Assembly: GCA_030040175.1 (NCBI GenBank) | Contig: JASHUF010000022.1 | Location: 1-5,054, forward strand | Reading direction: 5' to 3' | From: Acidobacteriaceae bacterium | Lineage (GTDB): Bacteria > Acidobacteriota > Terriglobia > Terriglobales > Acidobacteriaceae | Length of the DNA stretch: 5,054 nucleotides | Shown here: piece by piece, positions 1-5,054 of the stretch | Position numbering within the stretch: position 1 is the stretch's first letter | Layout: every line of letters begins with the position of its first letter | Translations under genes and position numbers: made by a program | The notes under the pieces: generated by a model | The model's input: the letters and a program-made list of their open reading frames with translations, nothing else | The model's database searches: none | What the model was told of the DNA's origin: nothing

Positions 1-1
1 C

Positions 2-259
2 AAGGTCGGTCTGGCGGTATCGGGAGGACCAGGAAGCGTCAACCTGGCATTCATCGCGGGATTGCCCGGGTCCAAGCTGGATATTTCCGCTTTCTCCGAC
101 AAATCATTGCCGTTCGCGGGGCGATTCTGGCGAGCGCGGCCCGGCAAACAAGGCTATATTCTCGTTGCTCCGGATCGGCTCATTCTTTCCAACGTCGACC
201 AAGTCGACGCAAACGGCAAAAGGATGAGTTCCGGTTGGTTTTGGGGCCTGTTCGGCTAG
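2..259 (+). CDS. C-terminal part of an unidentified protein (5' end outside the window)
   Basis: An open frame runs from the left edge to a TAG stop at 257-259, giving 85 residues with no in-frame stop. The real start lies upstream; a TTG at 62 has no clear ribosome binding site and is unlikely to be it. The fragment is Gly/Ser-rich early (VSGGPGS at about residues 6-12) and then mixed hydrophobic and charged. It ends in an aromatic, glycine-rich tail (GWFWGLFG). I recognise no family motif. Codon use is less biased to G/C in third positions than in yebC (GTA, GGA, CCA, TCA, ATT, GTT, CAA and AAA all occur), so it may be a weakly expressed or less conserved gene. No convincing intrinsic terminator follows it. 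It could still be a chance open frame, but no other frame here is a better candidate. Confidence 0.5.
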   Translation, partial: KVGLAVSGGPGSVNLAFIAGLPGSKLDISAFSDKSLPFAGRFWRARPGKQGYILVAPDRLILSNVDQVDANGKRMSSGWFWGLFG

Positions 260-407
260 CTTGCAATCGGGTTGAGCCGACGCAACATGCATCGCGCGTT
301 CGGCGCTGGCGAAAGCATGTCTGGAGAACGCTCGTCGACTCGGAGAAGGGGCAAGATCAGCCCGCTCAAACGTCCCGCCGAAGCGCGCACCTGACTGTCC
401 GCGCCGA

Positions 408-416
408 TGGTATACT
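408..416 (+). promoter_or_regulatory. Candidate extended -10 promoter for yebC
   Basis: The sequence TGGTATACT matches the TGnTATAAT extended -10 form with one mismatch. It lies about 54 bases before the yebC ATG. There is no good -35 at 16-18 bp spacing; the closest match, CTGACT at 391-396, gives only a 14-bp spacer. An extended -10 can work without a strong -35. If used, transcription would start near 423 and give a leader of about 45-50 nt. This is read by eye only. Confidence 0.4.
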
Positions 417-469
417 CACTTGTCAGGCGTGTGCGAACGCCCTCATTTTTCTAGCAGTTCGAGGTTCTC

Positions 470-1216
470 ATGTCCGGCCACTCGAAATGGGCCACCATCA
501 AGCACAAAAAGGGCGCACTCGACGCCAAGCGCGGCAAGATCTTCACCCGCCTCATCAAGGAGATCACCATTGCTGCCCGGGCCGGCGGCGACCCCGACGG
601 CAATCCCCGCCTGCGCACCGCCATCCTCGCCGCCAAGGCGGAGAACATGCCCGCCGACAACATCAAGCGCGCCATCCAGCGCGGCACGGGCGAGCTGGAG
701 GGCGCTACCTACGAGGAGATTTCCTTTGAGGGCTACGGTCCCGGCGGCGTGGCCATCATTGTGGAAGTTCTCACCGACAACCGTAATCGCGCCGTGAGTG
801 AAATCCGTCATACCTTTGCCAAGAACGGCGGCAACCTGGGCGAGTCCGGATCGGTGCGCCGCTTGTTCTCAAAGAAAGGCCTCATCGCCGTGGAGAAATC
901 CGCCGCCAGCGAAGAAAGGCTGATGGACATCGTGCTCGAAAACGGCGGCGAAGACCTGAGCGACGAGGGCGATACCTGGGAAATCATCACCGACCCGGGC
1001 GCGTACGAAACCGTGCTGGCTGCCGTCAAAGCTGCGGGCGTTCCCACGGTGCTGAACGAGGTCACCATGATTGCCTCGTCGTACAACAAGCTTGAGGGAC
1101 CGTCGGCCGCGCAGATGATTCGACTGATCGAGGCCCTCGAAGAGCTCGACGACGTGCAGAACGTCTACTCCAATTTCGATATGGACGCCGAGCAGATGGA
1201 GCACGCGGCGGGCTGA
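470..1216 (+). CDS. yebC: YebC/PmpR/TACO1 family translation factor (annotated in many genomes as a transcriptional regulator)
   Basis: This 248-residue protein is full length for the family (usually about 240-250). It opens with the signature MSGHSKWATIKHKKGALDAK and the basic N-terminal helical domain. Further hallmarks are GYGPGGVA (residues 88-95), TDNRNR (102-107) and NGGNLGESGSV (119-129). The ATG is supported by GAGG at 461-464, five bases upstream, and by the family's usual N-terminus. Members were first described as DNA-binding repressors (PmpR in Pseudomonas). Later work on TACO1 and bacterial homologues points to a ribosome-associated role relieving stalls on proline-rich stretches, so 'regulator' may mislead. 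The protein is cytoplasmic. ruvC, a common neighbour of yebC in other bacteria, does not follow here. The gene sits alone between a promoter candidate and a strong terminator, so it is probably monocistronic. After GSV the sequence reads RRLFSKKG where many homologues have a hydrophobic residue or Ala-Trp-Met; this is probably neutral. Confidence 0.97.
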   Translation: MSGHSKWATIKHKKGALDAKRGKIFTRLIKEITIAARAGGDPDGNPRLRTAILAAKAENMPADNIKRAIQRGTGELEGATYEEISFEGYGPGGVAIIVEVLTDNRNRAVSEIRHTFAKNGGNLGESGSVRRLFSKKGLIAVEKSAASEERLMDIVLENGGEDLSDEGDTWEIITDPGAYETVLAAVKAAGVPTVLNEVTMIASSYNKLEGPSAAQMIRLIEALEELDDVQNVYSNFDMDAEQMEHAAG

Positions 1217-1242
1217 GAGTGCGCGAGGCAGGCACGCGCATG

Positions 1243-1267
1243 GCCGCCCGGTTGTGGCGGCTTTTTT
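1243..1267 (+). terminator. Intrinsic terminator of yebC
   Basis: A perfect 6-bp GC stem, GCCGCC (1243-1248) with GGCGGC (1256-1261), encloses a 7-nt loop. It is followed directly by six T residues (1262-1267). It lies 26 bases after the yebC stop, so it should separate yebC from the genes downstream. Confidence 0.85.
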
Positions 1268-1332
1268 GTGGATAGATCATGGAACGAGGGAACAGGAAAG
1301 CGGCGACATAAACCCAATCGGGAACTGAGGCG

Positions 1333-1337
1333 GGAGG
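1333..1337 (+). promoter_or_regulatory. Ribosome binding site that fixes a TTG start at 1345
   Basis: GGAGG at 1333-1337 is 7 nt before the TTG at 1345, which is ideal spacing. It is 16 nt before the in-frame ATG at 1354, which is too far. The ATG has only GAGG at 3 nt, which is too close. Starting at TTG also adds the two arginines that form the positive n-region of the signal peptide. Confidence 0.7.
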
Positions 1338-1344
1338 AAGGATT

Positions 1345-2139
1345 TTGAGGCGAATGCAGGGCGCTGTTGTCTTGTTTTTACTGGCCGGCGCAATGACGGC
1401 TGCGGGGCAGGCGCGCGACGGAGAAGAGATTCCCAGCAACAGTCACTCGGATGTCATGACGGCGCAGTCTCCGGCTCAATTGTCCCTGGATCCCGGCGCG
1501 GACAACCCCGTCGCGCCGGTCCGCGATCGCCAGAGCTGGGAGTACGGCCCGTTCGTCAACTATGGCAACGGCTTCGGCAACCGCGACCAGTACAGGTTCT
1601 TCTGGGCGGGCTTCGAACTCGGCAAGGTGCTCACGCCGGTGGCCCATGCGCGCGCTCTTACCGGGCAGTTCGAGTATGGCGGCAACATTATGCCGTTGTG
1701 GCAGGCTTACACGCCGCCTCCGCACGAACAGGAGTACACCTGCGCCACCCCCAGCGGCCAGACGGTCCCATGTCTGCTGCCGTATGGCGGCGGCACGTTT
1801 TACGGCGTCAGCGTCACGCCGGTCATCTTCCGCTGGAACTTCCTCACCCGTTCCCGCCGCATCCAGCCCTGGTTCCAGGCCGCGGGAGGACTCATTTACA
1901 CCACCCACAAGTTTCCGCCCAATCTTCTCAGCGACCCTGCGAAACATATCGACGGCAGCACCTGCGTGTGGAACTTCTCGCCCCAGGGCGGGGGCGGATT
2001 TCATATTTTCACGGCGGAGAAGCGTTCCATCGACGTGGGCGTGAACGGCGTGCACATCTCTTCGGCTTCGCTTGGCGACCGCAACCCCGGCGTGAACGCC
2101 AGCATTCAGATTCAGGTGGGCTACACTTTCTGGAAATGA
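1345..2139 (+). CDS. PagL-like outer-membrane protein (lipid A 3-O-deacylase / acyloxyacyl hydrolase family)
   Basis: The 264-residue protein starts at TTG. Residues 1-23 form a signal peptide: MRR, a hydrophobic core, then a cut after AGQA. A low-complexity Pro/Ser/Ala stretch (about 24-62) leads into a Tyr/Phe/Gly-rich region from W65 that reads like antiparallel beta strands of an outer-membrane barrel. The C-terminus ends in an aromatic strand (VGYTFWK). The family call rests on the C-terminal motif HISSASLGDRNPGVN (237-251), which resembles the PagL H-x-S-N-A...N-x-G signature. His237 and Ser239 match the catalytic pair. By ungapped comparison from memory, the third PagL catalytic residue (Glu, 14 after the His) is Asn251 here. 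PagL enzymes remove the 3-O acyl chain of lipid A in the outer membrane; whether this protein does so is open. C133 and C143 could form a disulfide-closed loop. At 241 mature residues it is larger than classical PagL (about 150). It is probably co-transcribed with the formimidoyltransferase that follows. Confidence 0.75.
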   Translation: MRRMQGAVVLFLLAGAMTAAGQARDGEEIPSNSHSDVMTAQSPAQLSLDPGADNPVAPVRDRQSWEYGPFVNYGNGFGNRDQYRFFWAGFELGKVLTPVAHARALTGQFEYGGNIMPLWQAYTPPPHEQEYTCATPSGQTVPCLLPYGGGTFYGVSVTPVIFRWNFLTRSRRIQPWFQAAGGLIYTTHKFPPNLLSDPAKHIDGSTCVWNFSPQGGGGFHIFTAEKRSIDVGVNGVHISSASLGDRNPGVNASIQIQVGYTFWK

Positions 2140-2146
2140 AATGGCC

Positions 2147-2151
2147 GGAGG
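2147..2151 (+). promoter_or_regulatory. Ribosome binding site deciding the formimidoyltransferase start at 2156
   Basis: GGAGG at 2147-2151 lies 4 nt before the ATG at 2156. An in-frame ATG at 2141 would lie upstream of this site, with no Shine-Dalgarno sequence of its own and only one base after the previous stop. The family N-terminus (M-S-x-P-V-V-E-C-V-P-N-F-S-E-G) also fits the 2156 start. Confidence 0.7.
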
Positions 2152-2155
2152 AACA

Positions 2156-3076
2156 ATGAGCGCGCCGGTGGTCGAGTGCGTCCCCAACTTCTCAGAGGGC
2201 GCCGACGCGCGCCGCGTGGAAGCGATTGTGGCCGCCATGGCCGGCGCCGGAGCCTTGCTGCTCGATTGGTCGATGGATGCCGACCATAACCGTTCCGTGG
2301 TAACCATGGCCGGCTCTCCCGCCGCGGTGGTGGAGGCCGCCGTGCGCGGTGCAGGCAAGGCCGTGGAGCTCATCGATCTCACGCGCCAGCACGGCGTCCA
2401 TCCGCGCATCGGCGCCGCAGACGTTATTCCCTTTGTGCCCGTCTCCCAAATCAAGCTGGAGCAGTGCGCGCTGCTCGCGCGCCAGGCGGGACTGGAAATC
2501 TGGCGGCGCTTCGGCGTACCCATTTTCTTTTACGAAGCCGCCGCCGCGCGCCCTGACCGGGCCAACCTCGAAGACGTGCGCCGCGGCCAGTTCGAAGGCC
2601 TGCGTGAAGCCGTCAGCAAGGATCCTTCGCGCCGTCCCGATCTCGGCGGTCCCGATCTGCACCCCACCGCCGGCGCCTGCGCCGTGGGTGCACGCAAATT
2701 CCTCGTCGCCTATAACCTTTACTTAGACACCTCCGACGTTTCCATCGTGCGCGCCATCGCACGCGAGATTCGCGCCGCCTCCGGTGGACTGCGCGGCGTT
2801 AAAGCCATGGGGGTTCTGGTCCACGGCCGCGCGCAGCTTTCGATGAACATTACCGATTTTGAGTCCACGCCCGTCTCCCAGGTCCATCGCCGCGTGGCCA
2901 GTCTGGCCGCCCGTCACCACGCCGCCATTGCCGCGGGCGAGATCGTCGGCCTGATTCCCGAGGCCGCCTGTGAGCGGGATTCCGAGTGGATGCGTCAATT
3001 AAGTGAATTCGATCCGCAGCTCAAGATTCTGGAGCGGCGGCTCGGGGCGCCGCTGCCCTGGCCGGGCGGCGGATGA
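2156..3076 (+). CDS. ftcD: Glutamate formimidoyltransferase (stand-alone formiminotransferase, EC 2.1.2.5)
   Basis: The enzyme moves the formimino group between N-formimino-L-glutamate, made in histidine breakdown, and tetrahydrofolate, giving 5-formimino-THF and glutamate. It is cytoplasmic. The 306 residues cover the two formiminotransferase subdomains without the cyclodeaminase domain that is fused in the mammalian enzyme (about 540 residues). Recognisable motifs are VECVPNFSEG (6-15), HPRIGAADVIPFVPV starting at His82, GARKFLVAYN (178-187) and EIVGLIPEAA near the C-terminus. His82 falls at the same number as the catalytic His of porcine FTCD. The start at 2156 is chosen for its GGAGG site. 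The gene follows the PagL-like gene by 16 bp and is probably co-transcribed with it. No other histidine-utilisation gene (hutH, hutU, hutI) or cyclodeaminase is in the window, so pathway use is inferred. Related enzymes can also act on 5-formyl-THF. Confidence 0.93.
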   Translation: MSAPVVECVPNFSEGADARRVEAIVAAMAGAGALLLDWSMDADHNRSVVTMAGSPAAVVEAAVRGAGKAVELIDLTRQHGVHPRIGAADVIPFVPVSQIKLEQCALLARQAGLEIWRRFGVPIFFYEAAAARPDRANLEDVRRGQFEGLREAVSKDPSRRPDLGGPDLHPTAGACAVGARKFLVAYNLYLDTSDVSIVRAIAREIRAASGGLRGVKAMGVLVHGRAQLSMNITDFESTPVSQVHRRVASLAARHHAAIAAGEIVGLIPEAACERDSEWMRQLSEFDPQLKILERRLGAPLPWPGGG

Positions 3077-3126
3077 AACCAGTTGGTACACGACTTTCGT
3101 TCGGCAAAGACAGAGCGAAAACGGGG

Positions 3127-3132
3127 TACAAT
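3127..3132 (+). promoter_or_regulatory. Candidate -10 element upstream of the exported-protein gene
   Basis: TACAAT at 3127-3132 matches five of the six bases of TATAAT. Possible -35 matches are poorly spaced: TCGGCA at 3101-3106 gives a 20-bp spacer and AAGACA at 3107-3112 gives 14 bp. If used, the transcript would carry a leader of about 115 nt before the TTG start at 3255. Within the leader I see one hairpin (3201-3235) and no known riboswitch pattern. Confidence 0.33.
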
Positions 3133-3200
3133 CGAAGTTGCGCTGCCGCCGGTTTCGGGAGCTCGCACCGTACGCCCGCGCTTCCGGGTCCGGTCATTCG

Positions 3201-3235
3201 GATCCTCAGGCCGCCGCTGGCTCAGGTGCAGGATC
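3201..3235 (+). other. Leader hairpin next to a ribosome binding site
   Basis: GATCCT (3201-3206) and AGGATC (3230-3235) form a perfect 6-bp stem. Inside it, GGCC (3209-3212) can pair with GGCT (3219-3222, one G-U pair) around a 6-nt loop. The structure ends six bases before the purine-rich Shine-Dalgarno stretch that begins at 3242. No T tract follows, so it is not an intrinsic terminator. The repeat CTCAGG also occurs directly at 3205-3210 and 3221-3226. It may be a structured 5' leader or may be chance in GC-rich DNA. Confidence 0.3.
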
Positions 3236-3243
3236 GTTTACGG

Positions 3244-3248
3244 GGAGG
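3244..3248 (+). promoter_or_regulatory. Ribosome binding site that fixes a TTG start at 3255
   Basis: GGAGG at 3244-3248, within GGGGAGG, is 6 nt before the TTG at 3255. The frame is open further upstream to 3003, but that part overlaps the formimidoyltransferase and has no such site. The next in-frame ATG, at 3282, would remove the n-region of the signal peptide. Confidence 0.7.
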
Positions 3249-3254
3249 ACGGAA

Positions 3255-4244
3255 TTGCTGAAATCTCTGGTTCACTATTCAATGGCAACAGTTTTGCTGG
3301 GAGCAGCCGCATCGGCTTCGGCGGCGCAGCTTTCCACCGATGCCCGCGGGGCCATCCCGCACGACGTGCAGCAGCTGGTCGTCATCGACTACCGCGCCAT
3401 GCAGGACTCGACCACGGCCATGGACCTGCGCGATCGCGTCATGCCTCCCGAGCTCAAGCAGTTCGATGATGCCCTCAAAAAGACTGCGCTCAGCAACCAG
3501 GGCAGCATGGATCAGTACGTCGACGAGCTCGCCTTTGCGCTCTTCCGTCCCAGTACATCCGCCTCGGGTTCCGGCAGCAGCAGCGGCGATACGCTGATGA
3601 CGGTCGGCATCGCGCAGGGGCAGTTTCCCATGCAGGATATTGTCGCCCGCTTCCGCGCGCAGAAGCTCAAACCCGCCATGGTGCGCGCCAACAGCGTTTA
3701 TCCCATGACCAAGGCCGGCATGGTGCTCTGCTTCGTCGATCCCTCCACCATGATCTTCGGCGACAAGGATGCGGTGAACAAGGCCCTCGAAGCCCGCGAC
3801 GGCCTGGCGCCCAGCATGCTCACCAACAACAATATGATGAGCGCCATGCAGAGCGTCGACTCCAATCCCTTGTGGAGCATCCTCGACGACAAGGGAACGC
3901 AGACGATGATGGGGCAATTGCTCGGTCAGGCCGGCTCGGCCACGGACTTTGCCACCGTGAGCAAGAAGCTTGAGTCCTCCTGGTACTCGATGGACTTCCA
4001 GCATGGCGTCAAGTTCGATCTCACCATCTCCGCCGGCGACGCCTTCACTGCGGCCACGCTCTCTTCGCTGATGACCGCGGCCGTGATGGTGAAGAAGATG
4101 ACCAGCAGCGACGCCGAAAAAGAGGCGCTGAACGCAACTTCCATCTCCTCGAGCGCGGATCAGCTCAGCATCGCCTTTGCCAGCACGGACACAGAGTTTT
4201 CAAGCCTGCTGCACTCGCCGCTCTTTGAGAGCATGGTCCGCTGA
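3255..4244 (+). CDS. Exported protein of unknown function
   Basis: The protein has 329 residues from the TTG start. Residues 1-23 look like a Sec signal peptide: K3, a hydrophobic core MATVLLGAAAS, and a likely cut at ASA-A or SAA-Q. No lipobox Cys is present, so it should be soluble in the periplasm or peripherally attached. The mature part starts with a Pro/His/Asp-containing segment (IPHDVQQLVVIDYRAM) and alternates strand-like and helix-like stretches. A Ser/Gly-rich linker lies at 100-111. Then come VGIAQGQF, a Met-rich central part (MLTNNNMMSAMQ) and a long amphipathic helix-like region near the C-terminus (AAVMVKKMTSSDAEKEAL). I remember similar acidobacterial hypothetical proteins but no function, and I see no catalytic motif. 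The pattern of repeated alpha/beta halves loosely recalls DUF3352-type periplasmic proteins, which is a weak guess. It appears to have its own promoter and leader and converges on the lipoprotein gene with a 29-bp gap. Confidence 0.85.
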   Translation: MLKSLVHYSMATVLLGAAASASAAQLSTDARGAIPHDVQQLVVIDYRAMQDSTTAMDLRDRVMPPELKQFDDALKKTALSNQGSMDQYVDELAFALFRPSTSASGSGSSSGDTLMTVGIAQGQFPMQDIVARFRAQKLKPAMVRANSVYPMTKAGMVLCFVDPSTMIFGDKDAVNKALEARDGLAPSMLTNNNMMSAMQSVDSNPLWSILDDKGTQTMMGQLLGQAGSATDFATVSKKLESSWYSMDFQHGVKFDLTISAGDAFTAATLSSLMTAAVMVKKMTSSDAEKEALNATSISSSADQLSIAFASTDTEFSSLLHSPLFESMVR

Positions 4245-4273
4245 CGGTCCGGCTTTAACTCAGCACGCGCTGC

Positions 4274-4648
4274 TCAGGTATGCGGGGTGAGCCGGGAATG
4301 AAACTCCACTGCACCTCCTGGCAGAAGCACGATCTCCAGCCGCCCCTCCTGCCGCTCGTAAAGCGCCGGCCCGGTCTTCTTCACCGCCTGGCGGTTCGCG
4401 CCCGTGTACAGGACGGTGATCGGTCCGCTGCCCACCACGTCGAAACGGTAGTGAAAATCCGCGCCCGCGGCGATTGAATCCACACCGAAGCTGGCGCTGG
4501 GATAATCCACTTCGAGCAGCTCCACCGGTGCGCCGCTGCGATTCTCAATCGTCGTATCGATGTGATACGAGTGGCAGCCGTTCATCGGCGCCAGAAGGGA
4601 AGCGGCTGCGGCCGCCACGAGGGCCGCGCCACGCGCGCCCGTCCTCAT
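4274..4648 (-). CDS. Small putative lipoprotein encoded directly downstream of lpxD
   Basis: The 124-residue product starts with MRTGARGA, a long Ala/Leu hydrophobic stretch (8-20) and a Cys at 25 preceded by M-N-G. This resembles a lipoprotein signal with an imperfect lipobox: Gly at -1 is good, Met at -3 and Asn at -2 are unusual. The mature part (about 100 residues) is rich in beta-type sequence. It contains [19 protein letters not shown] (32-50), [17 protein letters not shown] (65-81) and [17 protein letters not shown] (100-116), suggesting a small beta sandwich. No family with a known function is recognised. The start ATG (4648-4646) overlaps the lpxD stop TGA as ATGA, so the two genes should be co-transcribed and translationally coupled. 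The frame is open further upstream inside lpxD, but that part is not expected to be coding. A role at the envelope is inferred from the signal and from the partner gene only. Confidence 0.75.
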   Translation of the reverse strand: MRTGARGAALVAAAAASLLAPMNGCHSYHIDTTIENRSGAPVELLEVDYPSASFGVDSIAAGADFHYRFDVVGSGPITVLYTGANRQAVKKTGPALYERQEGRLEIVLLPGGAVEFHSRLTPHT

Positions 4649-5054
4649 TCGTCCGTCTCCGCGCCGGTCGCGCGCTCCGCACTCGCGCCGCTCTTCGCGT
4701 TCAGCCGTGCCTCCAGCCGGTTGAGCCGCTTCACCAGCTCCGGCAGCCGCTGAAAGATGGCCACCGCGCGCAGCCACAGCTTGTTGTCGAAGCCCGGGGA
4801 GCCCGAAATCATCGCCCCCGCGGGAATATCGTGCGAGATGCCCGATTGCGCGGTGAGAATGGCGCCGTCGCCCACGCGGCAGTGGCCGGCCACGCCCACC
4901 TGTCCGGCGAGAATCACATGGTTGCCCACCACGGAAGATCCGGCCAGTCCCGTCTGCGCGCACAAGAGCGTGTTCCCCCCCACGCGCGAGCCGTGCCCCA
5001 CCTGCACCAGGCTGTCGATCTTCGTTCCGTCGCCGATCTCGGTGGCGCCCACCG
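4645..5054 (-). CDS. lpxD: UDP-3-O-acylglucosamine N-acyltransferase, C-terminal part (5' end outside the window)
   Basis: LpxD adds the N-linked 3-hydroxyacyl chain to UDP-3-O-acyl-glucosamine, the third step of lipid A synthesis, in the cytoplasm. About 135 residues are visible, against about 340 in a full protein. The visible part has left-handed beta-helix hexapeptide repeats (such as IGDGTK, VGGNTL, VGNHVI, VGDGAI). It also has the motif [11 protein letters not shown], whose His (fragment residue 20) corresponds to E. coli catalytic His239, and [10 protein letters not shown], whose His (57) corresponds to His276. The correspondence is from memory. Next comes the typical [17 protein letters not shown] segment and a C-terminal helix ([16 protein letters not shown]) like the one that packs in the LpxD trimer. 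The last 15 or so residues are a variable polar tail. The absence of the N-terminal uridine-binding domain is due to the window edge, not a mutation. The gene overlaps the lipoprotein start by 4 bp. Confidence 0.92.
   Translation of the reverse strand, partial: VGATEIGDGTKIDSLVQVGHGSRVGGNTLLCAQTGLAGSSVVGNHVILAGQVGVAGHCRVGDGAILTAQSGISHDIPAGAMISGSPGFDNKLWLRAVAIFQRLPELVKRLNRLEARLNAKSGASAERATGAETDE

Noticed and set aside
276..304. Inverted repeat GCCGACGC / GCGTTCGGC with one bulged base, just after the left-edge gene
   Set aside because: It has a 12-nt loop and no T tract follows, so it is not a convincing intrinsic terminator; such stems arise easily in GC-rich DNA.
235..729. Open frame of 164 codons on the + strand that overlaps the start of yebC
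   Set aside because: It is a shifted-frame shadow: the product is Arg/His/Gln-rich low-complexity sequence, and the yebC frame carries clear family motifs.
1268..1344. Search for a promoter for the PagL-like gene
   Set aside because: CATAAA at 1307-1312 is the only -10-like string and it has no -35 partner, so no promoter is called, although one is expected after the strong yebC terminator.
1378..2523. Long antisense open frame of 381 codons across the PagL-like and formimidoyltransferase genes
   Set aside because: GC-rich genes often leave long open antisense frames. The product is Arg/Ala-rich without domain motifs, while the opposite strand encodes recognisable proteins with good ribosome sites.
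3003..3254. Upstream extension of the exported-protein frame, overlapping the formimidoyltransferase
   Set aside because: It would bury the signal peptide about 84 residues inside the protein and lacks a ribosome site; the TTG at 3255 has both in place.
3279..4004. Antisense open frame of 241 codons within the exported-protein gene
   Set aside because: It is His/Gly/Ala-rich with no start context and lies wholly inside a gene with a signal peptide and strong Shine-Dalgarno.
4649..4963. Upstream extension of the lipoprotein frame into lpxD
   Set aside because: It would overlap conserved lpxD coding sequence by more than 300 bp and place the lipoprotein signal internally; the ATGA overlap start is far more plausible.
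1..5054. Search for mobile elements, CRISPR repeats, tRNA genes, toxin-antitoxin pairs or defence genes
   Set aside because: I saw no repeated spacer pattern, transposase or integrase motif, tRNA-like cloverleaf or paired small toxin-type genes; gene content looks like core chromosome.

Overview
The window is a GC-rich (about 60% or more by eye) piece of a Gram-negative bacterial chromosome. The best guess is an acidobacterium, class Terriglobia. This rests on remembered resemblance of the YebC, the PagL-like protein and the 'IPHDVQQLVVIDYRAMQ' secreted protein to acidobacterial families, and on the presence of lpxD (lipid A synthesis). It is an inference, not a database result.

Layout. (1) Positions 2-259, + strand: the 3' end of a gene cut by the left edge, not identified. 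(2) A 210-bp intergenic region with an extended -10 promoter candidate leads into yebC (470-1216, +), which ends in a clear intrinsic terminator (1243-1267). (3) A probable two-gene unit follows: a secreted PagL-like outer-membrane lipid A deacylase/acyloxyacyl hydrolase family protein (1345-2139, TTG start), then, 16 bp later, a stand-alone glutamate formimidoyltransferase (2156-3076). (4) A 178-bp leader with a promoter candidate and a hairpin precedes an unrecognised exported protein (3255-4244, TTG start). (5) Convergent to it on the - strand are the C-terminal part of lpxD (4645-5054, cut by the right edge) and a small putative lipoprotein (4274-4648), joined by an ATGA stop/start overlap.

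Functional view. YebC acts on translation, the formimidoyltransferase links histidine breakdown to one-carbon folate metabolism, and LpxD builds lipid A. The PagL-like protein belongs to a family that trims acyl chains from lipid A in the outer membrane. So two unlinked units touch the outer-membrane lipid, but nothing shows they are functionally coupled.

The region looks like ordinary core chromosome. I see no mobile element, tRNA, rRNA, CRISPR array or defence system, and no convincing new multi-gene system. The points most worth a second look are the PagL-like protein lacking the canonical catalytic Glu, the translationally coupled lpxD-lipoprotein pair, and the orphan exported protein with its structured leader.
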